Shown in pieces: positions 22,891 to 23,984 of a stretch of DNA of 23,984 nt. The stretch spans positions 1 to 23,984 of the forward strand of contig JAGVUH010000198.1 of assembly GCA_019136395.1 (NCBI GenBank), in the 5' to 3' direction. A model generated the notes under the pieces. It was not told where the DNA came from. It made no database searches and saw only the letters and a list, made by a program, of their open reading frames with translations. Position 1 is the first letter of the stretch, and every line of letters begins with the position of its first letter. The position numbers were made by a program, and so were the translations under genes. This DNA is from Gammaproteobacteria bacterium (GTDB lineage: Bacteria; Pseudomonadota; Gammaproteobacteria; Chromatiales; Chromatiaceae).

Positions 22891-23984
22891 ACGTCGTTGC
22901 CGGCCGTGGAAGTCATGAAGGCACCGGGCCAGCCGCCATGCTGGTCGATGACCTCGTCGATCTCCCGCATCAAGCGGATGGTCTCGGACAGGGCGACGAC
23001 GATCTTGTGATAGTGGGCGATGTCGTCGTCGGAGAGGGTGCGGCCCTTGCGGTACTTAAGCCATATTAGGCAGACCTGATAGCCGCCAATATGGAAGTTC
23101 CAGACATCCTCGGGAACGCCCTTGAAGCCTGTGGTACGGCGCTTGTCCACCCAAACGGTGTCATCCGACCAGGTGTACGTCTCGATCAAGGGAGATGGGC
23201 TGCCGATATACTGGGAGATTGGCTGGCTGACCTTTGGCGATTCCAGAAGCTGCAGAGCAGTGAGTTCATCACCAAGACGGGCCAGCGTGCGAAACAGATC
23301 GGCGTTATTGGTCAATGGAAGGCGCGGGAAATCAATTTTCAGATATTCAGCGTAGCGGCGCCGATAATTGGGACTATGAAATACGGCATATATATAATAG
23401 AATATGTCGTTGGGCGTTAGCTTATTAGGAAAGACCTGACTATTTGTGAAATATGAGGAAATTTTCTGCAAAAATGCAGGTGCAAAGTTAACATCTGATG
23501 ATGTACGCAAATCAAGCTCATTTGGCTTACTGCTATCTGCAATCAAATACAAAGGAAATATAAATCCGTTATTCGATGTTTTCGGCGACATTACAATCGC
23601 CTCGCTTATGTTTCGTGTTACTTGCACATGCTGAAATGACTCTCCTTTTGTCATTCGAGATGTAATTAGTGCGACATTTTTTGATGAAAGCATGTTTGAC
23701 ATGGATTCGCGTCGTGGCATGCATAAATAGCCCCGCGATCGGCCGGTAAAATAAGTCCACCGAATATCAAAAGGCCGATAGTATATTTTTTTTATATATT
23801 CCCGTGATGGGCCGCTCCTTTTTATGTCAGCCTGCGCCAGTTTTACCTGCCAATCTCTTGAGTCACCTCCAAGATTAAAATGCATGCGTGCTTTCTCTGG
23901 TTCCATTCGACTAAATTCAGAAACAACTTTCCATACCTCTTCAGCGCTCCAGCATATACATAAGCGGTCGCGAGCGGTTACTAT
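22887..23984 (-). CDS. Type ISP-like N6-adenine methylase, C-terminal part (5' end outside window)
   Basis: The open frame runs to the right edge with no start, giving at least 365 residues of C-terminus. It includes TARDRLCICW at the edge, IKKIYYRPFDIRWTYFTGRS, RRESMSNMLSSKNVALITSR and VTRNISEAIVMS. It ends with WNFHIGGYQVCLIWLKYRKG and the final helices (SETIRLMREIDEVIDQHGGW). This matches the end of the methyltransferase and target-recognition region of type ISP restriction-modification enzymes (LlaGI/LlaBIII type) and the related stand-alone methylases of DISARM-like loci. The methyltransferase motifs (NPPY) and any helicase/nuclease part would lie outside the window. The outer 650 bp is AT-rich (32-37% GC on two sampled 60-base lines), whereas the 3' end is about 63%. 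Its stop overlaps the Schlafen-like gene by 4 nt. It likely protects self DNA. Whether it is a full ISP enzyme or a methylase only cannot be seen. Confidence 0.82.
   Translation of the reverse strand: MVTARDRLCICWSAEEVWKVVSEFSRMEPEKARMHFNLGGDSRDWQVKLAQADIKRSGPSREYIKKIYYRPFDIRWTYFTGRSRGYLCMPRRESMSNMLSSKNVALITSRMTKGESFQHVQVTRNISEAIVMSPKTSNNGFIFPLYLIADSSKPNELDLRTSSDVNFAPAFLQKISSYFTNSQVFPNKLTPNDIFYYIYAVFHSPNYRRRYAEYLKIDFPRLPLTNNADLFRTLARLGDELTALQLLESPKVSQPISQYIGSPSPLIETYTWSDDTVWVDKRRTTGFKGVPEDVWNFHIGGYQVCLIWLKYRKGRTLSDDDIAHYHKIVVALSETIRLMREIDEVIDQHGGWPGAFMTSTAGNDV

Noticed and set aside
4407..23984. Assigning the operon to Druantia, DISARM or classical McrBC
   Set aside because: DruA-D, DruF-H, DrmC and the separate DrmA/DrmB arrangement are not seen, and McrBC alone does not explain the other seven genes. 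Only the DUF1998 helicase and possibly the methylase are shared.

Overview
The window is about 24 kb of GC-rich DNA. It most likely comes from a gammaproteobacterium, and the Rpn-type transposase/nuclease and mobile-element genes resemble those common in purple sulfur bacteria (Chromatiaceae). That placement is an inference and no marker gene is present. All functions below come from reading motifs by eye; no database search was run.

Left part (1-4406): remains of a mobile element. At the edge is a minus-strand Rpn-type PD-(D/E)XK gene broken by a 5-bp tandem duplication. Decayed DNA follows, holding a diguanylate cyclase (GGDEF) scrap and a TOPRIM primase fragment that has lost its acidic residues. 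Two intact plus-strand genes come next: a RepA-like hexameric-helicase-type ATPase (1248-2405) and an SF2 DEAH helicase with a C-terminal zinc ribbon (2629-4020). Between them lies a 17-bp near-perfect inverted repeat with an extra direct copy, which could be an origin or a regulatory site. A 386-bp intergenic stretch separates this part from the convergent operon to its right.

Right part (4407-23984): nine minus-strand genes form one tightly packed operon that starts beyond the right edge. In transcription order they are: (1) the C-terminal part of a type ISP-like N6-adenine methylase; (2) a Schlafen/AlbA_2-HATPase protein; (3) a McrB-like AAA+ GTPase; (4) a McrC-like PD-(D/E)XK protein; (5) a 921-aa protein with an S24 (LexA/UmuD-like) domain that keeps the Ser-Lys dyad; (6) a 338-aa protein of unknown family; (7) a UvrD/Rep-like SF1 helicase with an N-terminal RelE/ParE-like domain; (8) a 1940-aa DEAH helicase with a C-terminal DUF1998 region, as in DruE/MrfA-type proteins, and an N-terminal STAS-like (DUF4325) domain; (9) a RecB/Cas4-like PD-(D/E)XK nuclease with four Fe-S cysteines. 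Six of the eight junctions are 4-nt ATGA overlaps, one is a 13-nt overlap and one is a 4-nt gap, so the proteins are very probably made in a set ratio and act together.

The operon combines parts known separately from type IV restriction (McrBC), Druantia/DISARM-like systems (large DUF1998 helicase plus adenine methylase) and AddAB/Cas4-like DNA processing. To my knowledge this exact set is not a named defence system, but I could not search. A reasonable model is a modification-dependent or modification-discriminating anti-phage machine: the methylase marks self DNA, McrBC and the helicases recognise and translocate on foreign DNA, the McrC and Cas4-like nucleases cut it, and the S24, Schlafen-HATPase and STAS-like domains act as sensors or switches.
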